Of a stretch of DNA of 64,000 nt, positions 52,209 to 60,992 are shown in pieces (positions within the stretch are counted from its first letter, which is position 1; each line of letters begins with the position of its first letter). The notes beneath the pieces were generated by a model that worked only from the letters and a program-made list of their open reading frames with translations, was not told the origin of the DNA and did not search any database. Source of the stretch: Pseudomonas serbica (GTDB lineage: Bacteria; Pseudomonadota; Gammaproteobacteria; Pseudomonadales; Pseudomonadaceae); the NCBI RefSeq assembly GCF_028823535.1, contig NZ_JAQIYM010000090.1:372001-436000 (forward strand), given 5' to 3'. A program made the translations under genes and the position numbers.

Positions 52209-53515
52209 GCATGCAGATCAGACATCAGCAAGAACGTTACGTCCTTGAGACCCGTATGCCGTTACTTCAGCAGCGGATTGATGCGATCAACGAAAAGCTT
52301 CGCGCATCGAAAGCGCCGCTCATTGAGATGAACATCACTGGGCCTATCATCCGCCGCATACACTTCGGCCTCTACAGCCGCTTGCTGCCTGTGATGAAGG
52401 TCGAGCTCAATCGTGAACTCGATGGGCCCAAGGGCGAGGTCAAGATGCTGGCGCTGTCCACGGTCGACAAGACAACGCAGTGGATGGAGCACAAGACCTT
52501 TACCAAACTGACGCCCGAGCAGGATGTCCAGGTACGCCTGACCGACACGCCATGCTTGTGTGATCACTGCGGCACCAACCGCATCCGCGTCTACATGTAC
52601 ACCCTTGAAATCAACAATGAGATCAAGCGCGTGGGCAGTGGCTGCGTGGACGAATTCGCCGGGCTTTCGATCCGCAGCTGGCAGGCGGCCTACGAAAAAG
52701 CGGTCGAATCCATCGAAAAATACAGTGATGTGGATTTTTCGGTCGTCGATGACCATTCGGTGGTGCCGGTGATGGACTTCCTCAAAGAAGCTGTCATGCA
52801 TACCAAAGAACACGGCTACCTGACGTTCAACGAATCCGGTCGCTCCTCTGGTTACGAAGCCTTCCAAGCCCTGGGTGACAGGCTCGACGCCGAGGGTGAT
52901 TCCCCAACCTACCCTGCTGAGGTCGTTGAGAAAGCGAAAGCTGTTCGAGACCACATCCTCAAAGCTGAGGCTGACCCTGAGCGGCGCGATAAGGACTACT
53001 GGTGCAACCTGTTGAGCCTGGTCAAGTATGGCCACCTGACCATGCGTCAATCGAGCCTACTGTGCAGCTCCATCAAGTCCTACGAGACGCACTTGAGCAA
53101 GATGGCGAAGCCGTTGGAAGGCGCCTCTCTGGCTAATGAGCACTTCGGGAAGGAAGGCGAGCGCCTTCCCCTCAAGAACATGCAAGTAGCCTCTGCATAC
53201 GTGGATGAAGGTGAATGGGGCTATACGACCAAGATCACGATGTACGATGAGAAAAACCGGCTGTTTGAGTGGAAAGCATCAGGCCGTTTCGAGGTTAAGC
53301 CTGGTGACATCGTCCACCTGGTCGGCACCTTGGGTAAACCTGAAACTTTCGAGTCGAAAAAGTACGAGAAAATCATGTACAAAAACACCCTCAAGCGTTG
53401 CAAATTCCACTCACTTGAGGAAATCGACGAACTCATCGAAAAGGGTAAAAACCCGAAAGCCAAACGACGTCCGAAGGAACCAATGCCTGAAGCGGAAACG
53501 CAGCCAGTCTGGTAA
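52205..53515 (+). CDS. Zinc-finger and OB-like nucleic-acid-binding protein
   Basis: 436 residues, RBS GGAG. A Cys knuckle CLCDHCGTNRIR (about 118-130) with a matching later C in VGSGCVDEFAGL (about 148-160) is a two-part zinc site well known from uncharacterised phage and integrative-element proteins. The C-terminal part (about 340-395; FEWKASGRFEVKPGDIVHLVGTL) looks like an OB-fold strand pattern. Likely binds nucleic acid. Terminator downstream. Confidence 0.7.
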   Translation: MSMQIRHQQERYVLETRMPLLQQRIDAINEKLRASKAPLIEMNITGPIIRRIHFGLYSRLLPVMKVELNRELDGPKGEVKMLALSTVDKTTQWMEHKTFTKLTPEQDVQVRLTDTPCLCDHCGTNRIRVYMYTLEINNEIKRVGSGCVDEFAGLSIRSWQAAYEKAVESIEKYSDVDFSVVDDHSVVPVMDFLKEAVMHTKEHGYLTFNESGRSSGYEAFQALGDRLDAEGDSPTYPAEVVEKAKAVRDHILKAEADPERRDKDYWCNLLSLVKYGHLTMRQSSLLCSSIKSYETHLSKMAKPLEGASLANEHFGKEGERLPLKNMQVASAYVDEGEWGYTTKITMYDEKNRLFEWKASGRFEVKPGDIVHLVGTLGKPETFESKKYEKIMYKNTLKRCKFHSLEEIDELIEKGKNPKAKRRPKEPMPEAETQPVW

Positions 53516-53527
53516 ATGAGATATTAC

Positions 53528-53553
53528 AAAAACCCGTCTTCGGACGGGTTTTT
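53528..53553. terminator. Bidirectional terminator
   Basis: AAAAACCCGTC-TTCG-GACGGGTTTTT between genes ending at 53515 and 53555. Confidence 0.9.
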
Positions 53554-53554
53554 G

Positions 53555-53836
53555 TTAGTTCTTCGGCTCTTCCGCGATGCCCATAGCACGCAGGAGGATA
53601 CTGCGGTGGCCGTTCTGCTCGGCCTCGCGAATCAGGTTACGTAGGAAAGAGTCGATATCGCCGGCGCGGATCAACATACGCATGTGGCGAAGTTGCTGAC
53701 CCATTGCGAGGTTCTCATTCGCACCGAGGGCTCGATAACTACTTGGGGTGTCCTGGATGGCCAACAACATGGGGACTTTATGTTGTGAGCAGAGTGTCAT
53801 TAGATCTTGAATGCACTCTTCAATGTCTTCAACCAT
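53555..53836 (-). CDS. Hypothetical protein, 93 aa
   Basis: RBS AAGGGACG. Small alpha/beta protein (KVPMLLAIQDTPSSYRALG), with Met-rich helices. No family recognised. Confidence 0.55.
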   Translation of the reverse strand: MVEDIEECIQDLMTLCSQHKVPMLLAIQDTPSSYRALGANENLAMGQQLRHMRMLIRAGDIDSFLRNLIREAEQNGHRSILLRAMGIAEEPKN

Positions 53837-53916
53837 TGACCGCGTCCCTTATGCTGCACTAACCGTTAATCCATTGTAACGGCATTTGCCAGGAAGAGGA
53901 ATAGCAGCCAATTTCT

Positions 53917-54651
53917 TCAAACCCCTAGATCTTCTGAAAAGATCAGTGCCCTCATAGGCAAATTCAAATAAGTGCGCCAGTTCTCTGGAAACTCCATGTG
54001 TTGCAAGTAATGATTCAAGGTGGCCTTTTCCGTCACAGCATGAAGCAGCCGGCGCTTTTCCCCATTTGACATGACAGCAGACGCCACGACGTACAGGCTT
54101 CGGGTGTCGTTCTGGGCTGCCCTGCTGATTAGATCAAAACCGTCGGCATAGTCATTGAAAGCCAACATAGACTTCCAGTTAACCTTACCCGTCTTGATCG
54201 CACGAGAAATGAACTGCTTGGAGAAGTCATTCGGCTCAAACGTATAGTCGTGGCAGACCTTGCAAAACAGTTGTTCACCCGGCGCCGCACCATGCTCAAA
54301 AGCTACCTCGGCCAGTTCCCAGTTTTTAATTTCAAAAGGGTACACCAGAGCCCGCATGCCTTCATTGTGCCGAAACTTTTTTGGCAAAGCTGCCATCAAC
54401 TGGGGAATGGTTTGCGCGTTGTAGGCGTAGCTTTGCAGGGTGTCAATGATCTCCCACAAGCCATCACGGGCATGCGGTAACTTCAGAAACCGGCTCATGA
54501 AGGCCCAGGCGCCGTTTTGAGCGCAGGTCAACAGCACCGCCTGATAGGCATGCTCAGCGGTCAGAGTTGAAATAAACCGATGCATGAACACTGATTGCTC
54601 GCGCTTATCCAAATCACTGAACGCCAACAGAGGTTTTGGGTCGATGAGCAT
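53917..54651 (-). CDS. Helical-repeat protein ending in FSEDLGV
   Basis: 244 residues, all helical. Segments such as NWELAEVAFEHGAAP resemble single ankyrin-like units, though no clear array can be counted. The final residues ALIFSEDLGV belong to the shared C-terminal motif (checked at DNA level: TTT TCA GAA GAT CTA GGG GTT TGA). Lies 58 bp downstream of another gene with the same ending, probably co-transcribed. No enzyme motif. Confidence 0.65.
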   Translation of the reverse strand: MLIDPKPLLAFSDLDKREQSVFMHRFISTLTAEHAYQAVLLTCAQNGAWAFMSRFLKLPHARDGLWEIIDTLQSYAYNAQTIPQLMAALPKKFRHNEGMRALVYPFEIKNWELAEVAFEHGAAPGEQLFCKVCHDYTFEPNDFSKQFISRAIKTGKVNWKSMLAFNDYADGFDLISRAAQNDTRSLYVVASAVMSNGEKRRLLHAVTEKATLNHYLQHMEFPENWRTYLNLPMRALIFSEDLGV

Positions 54652-54709
54652 AAAGTGATCTCAGAAATCCGTTACCTGAGCATAGGAAGATGGCCATTCA
54701 GTGTCAACA

Positions 54710-55858
54710 CTACAAACCCAAGTCTTGACCGAATTTATTGCCCAGTTCCTTTACTTTGACAATTAATCGAACCGGTACGACATCCTTGGCAATAAGAAAT
54801 TCACGTTCTTCTGCCGGCAGGCCTTTTAGGTATTGTTTAACCAGGCCGCGCTCTTCGAGCATTTCAATATGATGTGCTTCCAGCGAGTACGAGCGTACGG
54901 CAGCGCGTATCTGCTTCAAATCGCTGTAATCGTTCTGAATTACCCGTGAGAAGACGTCTTGCTCCCAATTGGGTGAGAATCGCCTTTTCTCATTTTTGCT
55001 TCGCACGCGGTCAAGATATTTGATATGCCCAGGCGTACTCACCAGCTTGGCTTTAAGTCCTAGGCATAGCAAGGCATAGGGGTGACCGTTAGAGTCCATT
55101 TGACGCGGTATAGGCAGGGGTGGCAGCAGATGTTCAGCATTCTTCATCTCCCCAGCTAACTTACCGTAGTAGCGATGCAAGACAGGAGTCATTTCCTGCG
55201 GACTGTCCGGCAACTGCTCAAGGAAACCGCTGAAATTCAGATCAATCACTTTTCCAAGTTGACTGAACACATTCTTGGCATGTGTTTCCAACGGGATTTC
55301 ATAGTTGTCCCGATGTCGGTGCTTCTCTTGATAGCGAGTGTAACGGGTGAAGGCTGAAAAAATGCCAATCAAAGCCAGGTCGCGGGTTTCTGGGTTCATC
55401 GCGCCAGCTTTCCAGGCGCCAGACAACAAGCCTGGAATCTGCAGGCAACGAACAGGATCAAGGGCTAGAAGAGCGTTCAGCGTTGCAAAGCTGTCGTCCT
55501 TGCTGAACAAGGGGTTCGGCGTTTTGGCCAAGTCCAACGGATAATTGGCAAAATTCAGGTTCTCGAAAAATCGCATCGGATCGGCATGTACCAGTTCGGC
55601 CCAGGTGCTGAAACAGGCGTGATGATCCAGATTCCGCCCCGCTTCTGCCAGGCCCTGGAGGAACGCCTCTACCACGTCGAGTGACTTTCCTTCTGACAGC
55701 CAGATGGGTGCCTGCTTGGCAAACCCACTCTCGATATCAGTGCTGCGCGTGAGAATTTCAAGCTGCTCACGTCGAAACCGAAGGCCTTTCATCCTTTCCG
55801 TAAACTGGCAATCCAGTTCGACATGATAAAGGGGATCGTGGGTAATGTTCCAAGACAT
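54710..55858 (-). CDS. Unknown protein ending in FGQDLGL
   Basis: 382 residues, helical, soluble. The C-terminus LGNKFGQDLGL was confirmed codon by codon. No similarity visible to proteins A and B at 21043/22565 apart from the ending. RBS AAGG. It heads a minus-strand pair with the FSEDLGV gene. Confidence 0.65.
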   Translation of the reverse strand: MSWNITHDPLYHVELDCQFTERMKGLRFRREQLEILTRSTDIESGFAKQAPIWLSEGKSLDVVEAFLQGLAEAGRNLDHHACFSTWAELVHADPMRFFENLNFANYPLDLAKTPNPLFSKDDSFATLNALLALDPVRCLQIPGLLSGAWKAGAMNPETRDLALIGIFSAFTRYTRYQEKHRHRDNYEIPLETHAKNVFSQLGKVIDLNFSGFLEQLPDSPQEMTPVLHRYYGKLAGEMKNAEHLLPPLPIPRQMDSNGHPYALLCLGLKAKLVSTPGHIKYLDRVRSKNEKRRFSPNWEQDVFSRVIQNDYSDLKQIRAAVRSYSLEAHHIEMLEERGLVKQYLKGLPAEEREFLIAKDVVPVRLIVKVKELGNKFGQDLGL

Positions 55859-55867
55859 GGTGCAGCC

Positions 55868-56128
55868 TTACTGTTGTTGGCCCTTCCTCCTACCAATATA
55901 CGGTTTCAGCAACCAGCGCCACAAGCCAAGCAGGTTGGTCAGAATAAAGCAGCTTTCCAGGAGCAACAGCCCGTCGGCTTGAGTGAGCCAGGCAAAGCCC
56001 GCTATGCACGAACTGCTGATCAGGAAGCTGACCCAGCCCCAGGCGCTGTGGCGCGTGTTACTAGCCACCAGCAAGGCACCGGCAATGCCGGTGAAGGTAC
56101 CCGACCATTCAAGAATCAACACCAGCAT
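55868..56128 (-). CDS. Small three-TM membrane protein
   Basis: 86 residues from the ATG at 56128 (AGGTGG upstream). Three hydrophobic segments with Trp-rich boundaries (LEWSGTFTGIAGALLVASN; LTNLLGLWRWLLKPYIG), a layout reminiscent of a half-unit of PnuC/SemiSWEET-type proteins. Given the NAD salvage genes, a PnuC link is tempting but unproven. Followed by a cluster of unknown genes. Confidence 0.5.
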   Translation of the reverse strand: MLVLILEWSGTFTGIAGALLVASNTRHSAWGWVSFLISSSCIAGFAWLTQADGLLLLESCFILTNLLGLWRWLLKPYIGRRKGQQQ

Positions 56129-56162
56129 GCTAACCACCTAACTCAACTTTCAACGAAAATGA

Positions 56163-56184
56163 AAAAGCCCCCACTCGGGGGGCC
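56163..56184 (-). terminator. Terminator of the 56199 gene
   Basis: Minus strand: GGCCCCCC-GAGT-GGGGGC followed by TTTTT. Confidence 0.8.
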
Positions 56185-56198
56185 GTTTTGTACCGAGG

Positions 56199-56783
56199 TT
56201 ACTTCGGCGCCATGGCTTTTGCACCAGGGGAGTCTGGCGACGGCCCGTCGTTCTCGATGTCGGACTTGTCGAGTTCGGCTTGCTTGATTTTGGACGCTTC
56301 GTTTTGAGCACCCTGCACCACGTCTTGAGTATCCTCAATGGACTTGCACACTGAGTCACGCTTGGCGATCAACCCAGGACTGTCGGACGAGAGCGAAGGA
56401 TCACTTTTCTTCCCCCTGAGAAGATTATAGATATCCTTCAGCAACTTCATGAATGCCTTGATCGCCTCTTCAACAATAGGAACCGTCATTTTCATGGGCC
56501 CATTCTGGCGCATCATGTAGTCACGTAGACGATCAGATTCTCTCTGGGCCGTATCCAAAGCCTTCGCCTCTTTTTCAGGGTCAGGGGGATTGTTGTCGTC
56601 ATCCGGAGCGATATCTTTTGCTGCTGCCGTGAGCGCATCGTGAGCGTTGTTCATTTCATCGGCCAGCGGATCCCCATCCAGGCCGGCTTTGACAGCGGCA
56701 GGGGTTGGGCTTGGCACGCTTGGAGTGGCGGCTGCGCCCACGGTGTCCAGGCTAGAAGGTGATGGTTCTGCGGAAGTGCTCAT
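56199..56783 (-). CDS. Low-complexity acidic hypothetical protein
   Basis: 194 residues, RBS GGAGAA. Disordered Ser/Pro/Ala-rich N-terminus, a central helical part (about 95-125) and an acidic/Ser-Pro C-terminus. No signal peptide. No family recognised. Confidence 0.5.
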   Translation of the reverse strand: MSTSAEPSPSSLDTVGAAATPSVPSPTPAAVKAGLDGDPLADEMNNAHDALTAAAKDIAPDDDNNPPDPEKEAKALDTAQRESDRLRDYMMRQNGPMKMTVPIVEEAIKAFMKLLKDIYNLLRGKKSDPSLSSDSPGLIAKRDSVCKSIEDTQDVVQGAQNEASKIKQAELDKSDIENDGPSPDSPGAKAMAPK

Positions 56784-56842
56784 GACAATTCTCCACTTTT
56801 CTTTTCATTACAGCATAGGCGTAGCGGCCCTCACAACTGCGC

Positions 56843-57760
56843 CTATGGCGCCCCCTCTTCGTCTGGCTCAGCCTCTGAAGATTGTGGTCGAGTAGGGGCG
56901 ACTTCGTACGACCACAGGCCTGAATCCAACCACCCACGGCTCATCATCGTAAGTACGGGGCGCAGTACTTTATCGCTGGAGCGAGGGTAGGCTTCGGACA
57001 TGTTCGCGAAATCCTTGAACATGTACTTCCACAACAGGCAATAGTTTCCATTCGTTTTAGCCAGGCCGATGCGATAACGAGTGTCAGCGTCCAGGCCGCC
57101 AAGCCACTCCCCAGCGAATTTCGCGAAGACCATCTGGGCGTCGGAATCATTCACCCCATATGGCAGCGTGCCGGCCAGCATGCGCTTGATCGCATCGGTC
57201 TCGTCGTCGAGTGCCTGATTAAATACGTCCTCTTCTACGCCGGCGACCCAAGGGGAATCGACTGACATAACCATGGAGAAATCAGCCGGAATGTAACGGC
57301 ACATCGAGGGTTTGTTTTTGCTGTAGTAGTCGGAGACCTGCGACAGCAATTTGGCCCTGTTAATCAACGCTGCGCGGCCCATCACACCCGGCGTTAGGCG
57401 CAGCGAAGCATTGAAGGCTGCCAACGCCTGCTTGGCGTAGTGCTCTGGCTCCTCACTGACATCGTCGATCTTGCTGCGCTCATACGCCATATCCACGAGG
57501 TGCTGATACACCACTTTATCGGCCAGGAGCTTTTTGGTCTTATCGACCAATACATCCGCCAGCGGCGATTCGATAGGGGCCATCGACTCAGCCATAGCCT
57601 GCTGGGTTTTCTCAATCAGGGGGAACATGGCCGCAGAAAACGGGGCTCGCGGATCCGGTGGCGTTTCTGCAGGTTTGGCGGCATCGGCGGCACTGGCCGA
57701 AGAATGGATAACAAAAAGAAGACTCGTCAACATTAGAGTCTTTTTCAGCATTGGTCGCAT
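56843..57760 (-). CDS. Secreted/periplasmic hypothetical protein
   Basis: 305 residues from the ATG at 57760 (AAAGGGG upstream). Signal peptide about 1-25 (LLFVIHSSASA cleavage). The mature part is helical with a central region around PSMCRYIPADFSMVMSV and acidic ends. No catalytic motif recognised. Envelope location is likely. Confidence 0.6.
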   Translation of the reverse strand: MRPMLKKTLMLTSLLFVIHSSASAADAAKPAETPPDPRAPFSAAMFPLIEKTQQAMAESMAPIESPLADVLVDKTKKLLADKVVYQHLVDMAYERSKIDDVSEEPEHYAKQALAAFNASLRLTPGVMGRAALINRAKLLSQVSDYYSKNKPSMCRYIPADFSMVMSVDSPWVAGVEEDVFNQALDDETDAIKRMLAGTLPYGVNDSDAQMVFAKFAGEWLGGLDADTRYRIGLAKTNGNYCLLWKYMFKDFANMSEAYPRSSDKVLRPVLTMMSRGWLDSGLWSYEVAPTRPQSSEAEPDEEGAP

Positions 57761-57811
57761 TGGCCGAGCCCCTTTCACTGCTTGAAAAGGGGCTAGTATT
57801 GACGCGGCGTT

Positions 57812-58663
57812 TTATCGCGTCAATTGTTCCTCAATGCGCATCTGGTAGGCACGATGCTTCGAGTCTTCTGTGCGGATGACATGCTTTACGTCAAAGTCCT
57901 TCATGTCAAAGCCCAGTTGATTGACCATGCGCATCTTCCCGACGAAGTCTGGGCGTGTCTCCAGCAGGTCTTCCTTGCTCAGGCGTCGACTCATCAACTG
58001 GCCGGCGAGGATCGAGCTGGCTACCTCCTGAACATCGACCAGTTCAGTATTGAAGAACTTGTCCACCCAGGGCGCATGGTCTTGGTCTGTCTTTCCGATA
58101 CCTAGGGATTTGAGCCCAAAACGCCTGACCAACGCTGACATGCCTTCCTGCATGCGCTCTTTGAGTCGGTTATTTGGGTCATACGCTTTCGAGACCGCCT
58201 TCCACAGTTGCGGAATGCTCCCCGGCAACCCGGAAGTGGCTGCGCGGCACAGGAAATGACTGACAGGCGCCATGTTCGAACCCCTGTCCCTGAACATCTG
58301 TGTGAGCTCGTCGGTCGTGATCAAGGCCGAGTGATCTTTAAGGAACACCCGATCCTTGCCGCCGAACAAGCGCATGTAAGCCACCACGGCGTGGGGGTTT
58401 GCGGCCTCAGCCATCGCCAGGAAAGCCCGACGGTGGTCTGCCGGATCAGCGTTCAATCCCTTGATTGTTTCAATGAATACGTTGCGCTGGTCGTAATACT
58501 TTGGATTTTTCCAAACTTCAGACTGGAAAACGTCAACCAGCACCTCGTGCAGGTCTTTCATCGAGCTGTTGTCGTAGACTTCATGCAACCGATGAGCTTG
58601 CAGGCCGACGAAAACCGCTTTGACTTCGTCATCGTCGAGCCGGAATGTTCTATTTGTATGCAT
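57812..58663 (-). CDS. Hypothetical helical protein, 283 aa
   Basis: Start at the ATG at 58663 (AGGGGTG upstream). Soluble, helical, with blocks of the PHAVVAYMRLFGG type. No DLGL ending (ends RIEEQLTR). No family recognised. Confidence 0.6.
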   Translation of the reverse strand: MHTNRTFRLDDDEVKAVFVGLQAHRLHEVYDNSSMKDLHEVLVDVFQSEVWKNPKYYDQRNVFIETIKGLNADPADHRRAFLAMAEAANPHAVVAYMRLFGGKDRVFLKDHSALITTDELTQMFRDRGSNMAPVSHFLCRAATSGLPGSIPQLWKAVSKAYDPNNRLKERMQEGMSALVRRFGLKSLGIGKTDQDHAPWVDKFFNTELVDVQEVASSILAGQLMSRRLSKEDLLETRPDFVGKMRMVNQLGFDMKDFDVKHVIRTEDSKHRAYQMRIEEQLTR

Positions 58664-58753
58664 ATTTATCACCCCTACACTCAGTATGTCTGAAACAATC
58701 TAGCGAATGGAACTGCTTTTTAAGCTTAAATTGTCAACCTGTTTCATCCCCGC

Positions 58754-58779
58754 GAAACCCCTTTAAAAACAGGGGTTTC
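58754..58779. repeat. Inverted repeat GAAACCCCT-N8-AGGGGTTTC
   Basis: Nine-bp perfect arms in the divergent promoter region before the FtsH-like gene, no T-run. Operator or bidirectional control site; a terminator is less likely. Confidence 0.55.
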
Positions 58780-58795
58780 AAACGTTTACTATCTA

Positions 58796-58823
58796 TTGAC
58801 AATTGATGGAACGATGAAATAAT
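58796..58823 (+). promoter_or_regulatory. Promoter of the FtsH-like gene
   Basis: TTGACA (58796-58801), 16-bp spacer, AATAAT (58818-58823), 22 bp before the start codon at 58846; RBS CGGAGG. Confidence 0.7.
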
Positions 58824-58845
58824 CCCCCGACATTCCGGAGGTTTT

Positions 58846-60870
58846 ATGTCACCGTTGATGAAAAAACTGCTCCTTGGCGTCACCCTCGGCATCGTCCTGG
58901 GGATGTCGGCTTACGTGGCAGTCGATACTTTTTACCCTGCGCCAGTGGTCGAAACGCCTGCGGACGGTGCTGCCGAAAAGCCTACCAACGCGTACGAAGT
59001 ACACACGTCTGATGAAATCTTCCAGATGAAGGGGGATAAACTCAAAGACGTACAGCAGATCATCCTTGTCAGTGGTGAAGTGTTTGGCGAGCGTCAGATC
59101 CTGATGCGCCGATCCTCAAACCCTCTGATCCTGCTCTACCCTTCCCTTAACTATGATGGTTTCAACCAGTACGAAGAGCTGGTGCTGTCCCAGTTTCTGA
59201 AGGATCACCCTGAAGTTGACTACCGGGTAACCAACTCATTGTCCGGTGTCGGCAAGATGCTTGGCGTGAGTCACGATCCAAACGCCTTGATAGCCACACA
59301 AACGGCCAAGAGTGCCGGCAAGTACGCTTACACACTGCTCGGTACCATCCTCTCGGTACTTCTGTTCGTGGGTGCGTTTGTCTGGCTGACTGGCTCCATG
59401 ACCAGTAACAAACAAGAGATGACCGAACCCAAGGACATCCAGGATGATCTTGATGACCTTGTAGGCCTGGCCGACATTAAATCCGAGGTTCTGCAGGTCG
59501 AGCAGATGATCCTCGACAAGAAGCTCTTTGCAGAGCACGGGATCGTCAAGCCACACAACATGCTGTTCACCGGCCCACCTGGCTGCGGTAAGACGGTGCT
59601 CGTTCGCTGCATCGCCAAACGCCTTGATATGCCGCTTTATTACGCTTCTGGCGCCTCACTTGAGACGTCGTATGTGGGTGGTGGCCCGAAGACACTACGC
59701 CGCCTGCTGAACAGCGCGAAGAAGCATAAGAACGGTGCAATCATTTTCCTGGACGAGGCCGAAGGCTTGCTGGGCGCCCGTGACAAAGGGAATAGGCACA
59801 GATCCGAAAACGATACCAGCAACGCCCTACTCAGCATGACCGATGGCGTGAACTCTAAAAAGTCAGGCAAGGTGATCTGGATTCTCGCCAGTAACTTCGA
59901 CGAAACCAAGACGCCAATGGACAAAGCGATGCTCCGGCGCTTTCAGCACAAGATCAACTTCCGCCTTCCTAATGAAGAGGAAAGGCTCGAACTTCTGCAC
60001 CGCCTGATCGGCAAATGCGAGAGCAAGAACATCTCTCATGACGTCAACCTCAACCAGCTGGCCATGATCAGTGGCGGGATGAGCCCGGCTGACCTCAACA
60101 CCCTGATGACCCGTGCAAGCCTCATCGCGATCCAGGAGAAGGTGCAAATCTCCCAGGACGTATTGATTCGTGCCTATGAGCGTGAAGCGGTCGGCTTGAC
60201 TGACAGGGCTACTACCAAGGGTATGGATTTGGCTCGGCGCACAATCGCTGTCCACGAGGCCGGGCACTTCATCATCAAGATGCACCACGCCCTGATCAAA
60301 AGCCAAGGTAACCTGCTGACCCTGCCCGACACCCTCGATACGCTGAAGATTTCCACCGAGGCCGTGTCGAAGATCGGTGCGCTCGGGTTTGTGCTCAACA
60401 AACAGAAAGACGTTCCGCTGAGCAGCTTCAACGACTACAAGGAAGCCATCATCGAACTGTATGGCGGAATGGCCAACGAAGAAATTATGTTCGGTTCTGG
60501 CAACGTGACATCCGGTGGTCGTGACGATATCTCCCGTGCCACTGATTTGCTCGACCTGATGTACAACGAAATCGGGTTCCAGAATGGCGCAAAACTGAGC
60601 TACAAAAAGCTTCAGCAAATTGGTGTTGATGCAGGGGCTTCCCGCCTGGCGGATATGAACGACCAGTCGGCGTACCTGTACTCTCACGCCATCCAGCTTC
60701 TGGAAAGCTACCAAGATCTGACGTGGATCATCGCGGATCGTCTGATCAATGACTATGTGCTGACCCATGCTCAATTGCTGGTCATCATTGATGAGTTCTT
60801 CCAGGCGAATCCCGCGCAGCTGGCGGGTTACGGCCCAACCGTGATCGAGGGCCAGGTCGTTCACGCCTGA
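58846..60870 (+). CDS. FtsH-like membrane AAA+ zinc metalloprotease
   Basis: 674 residues, like FtsH (about 640). Two membrane helices (about 7-27 and 162-182) flank an extracytoplasmic domain. The AAA module has Walker A GPPGCGKT (243-250), Walker B AIIFLDE (298-304) and sensor Asn350. The second region of homology reads MDKAMLRRFQHK instead of the usual LRPGRFD, so the arginine-finger area is rearranged. The protease domain has HEAGH (470-474) and an Asp in GGRDDISRATD (560/561) as third zinc ligand. The divergence suggests a specialised protease. SPFH and YccA homologues elsewhere in the window could form its complex. Confidence 0.92.
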   Translation: MSPLMKKLLLGVTLGIVLGMSAYVAVDTFYPAPVVETPADGAAEKPTNAYEVHTSDEIFQMKGDKLKDVQQIILVSGEVFGERQILMRRSSNPLILLYPSLNYDGFNQYEELVLSQFLKDHPEVDYRVTNSLSGVGKMLGVSHDPNALIATQTAKSAGKYAYTLLGTILSVLLFVGAFVWLTGSMTSNKQEMTEPKDIQDDLDDLVGLADIKSEVLQVEQMILDKKLFAEHGIVKPHNMLFTGPPGCGKTVLVRCIAKRLDMPLYYASGASLETSYVGGGPKTLRRLLNSAKKHKNGAIIFLDEAEGLLGARDKGNRHRSENDTSNALLSMTDGVNSKKSGKVIWILASNFDETKTPMDKAMLRRFQHKINFRLPNEEERLELLHRLIGKCESKNISHDVNLNQLAMISGGMSPADLNTLMTRASLIAIQEKVQISQDVLIRAYEREAVGLTDRATTKGMDLARRTIAVHEAGHFIIKMHHALIKSQGNLLTLPDTLDTLKISTEAVSKIGALGFVLNKQKDVPLSSFNDYKEAIIELYGGMANEEIMFGSGNVTSGGRDDISRATDLLDLMYNEIGFQNGAKLSYKKLQQIGVDAGASRLADMNDQSAYLYSHAIQLLESYQDLTWIIADRLINDYVLTHAQLLVIIDEFFQANPAQLAGYGPTVIEGQVVHA

Positions 60871-60887
60871 TCACACTGCACACATCC

Positions 60888-60909
60888 AAACGGCCTACGG
60901 GCCGTTTTT
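60888..60909 (+). terminator. Terminator of the FtsH-like gene
   Basis: AAACGGCC-TACG-GGCCGTTTTT. Confidence 0.85.
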
Positions 60910-60992
60910 GCATTTTTCGACAGGGCTTTTCAAATATGGCAAAGTAGCGGCAATCGACATCTTATAAATCGCATGAAACACAAGGACGAAAC

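Noticed and set aside
59863..60864. 333-codon open frame antisense to the FtsH-like gene
   Set aside because: Lies opposite essential AAA and protease motifs; composition typical of antisense GC-rich shadows.
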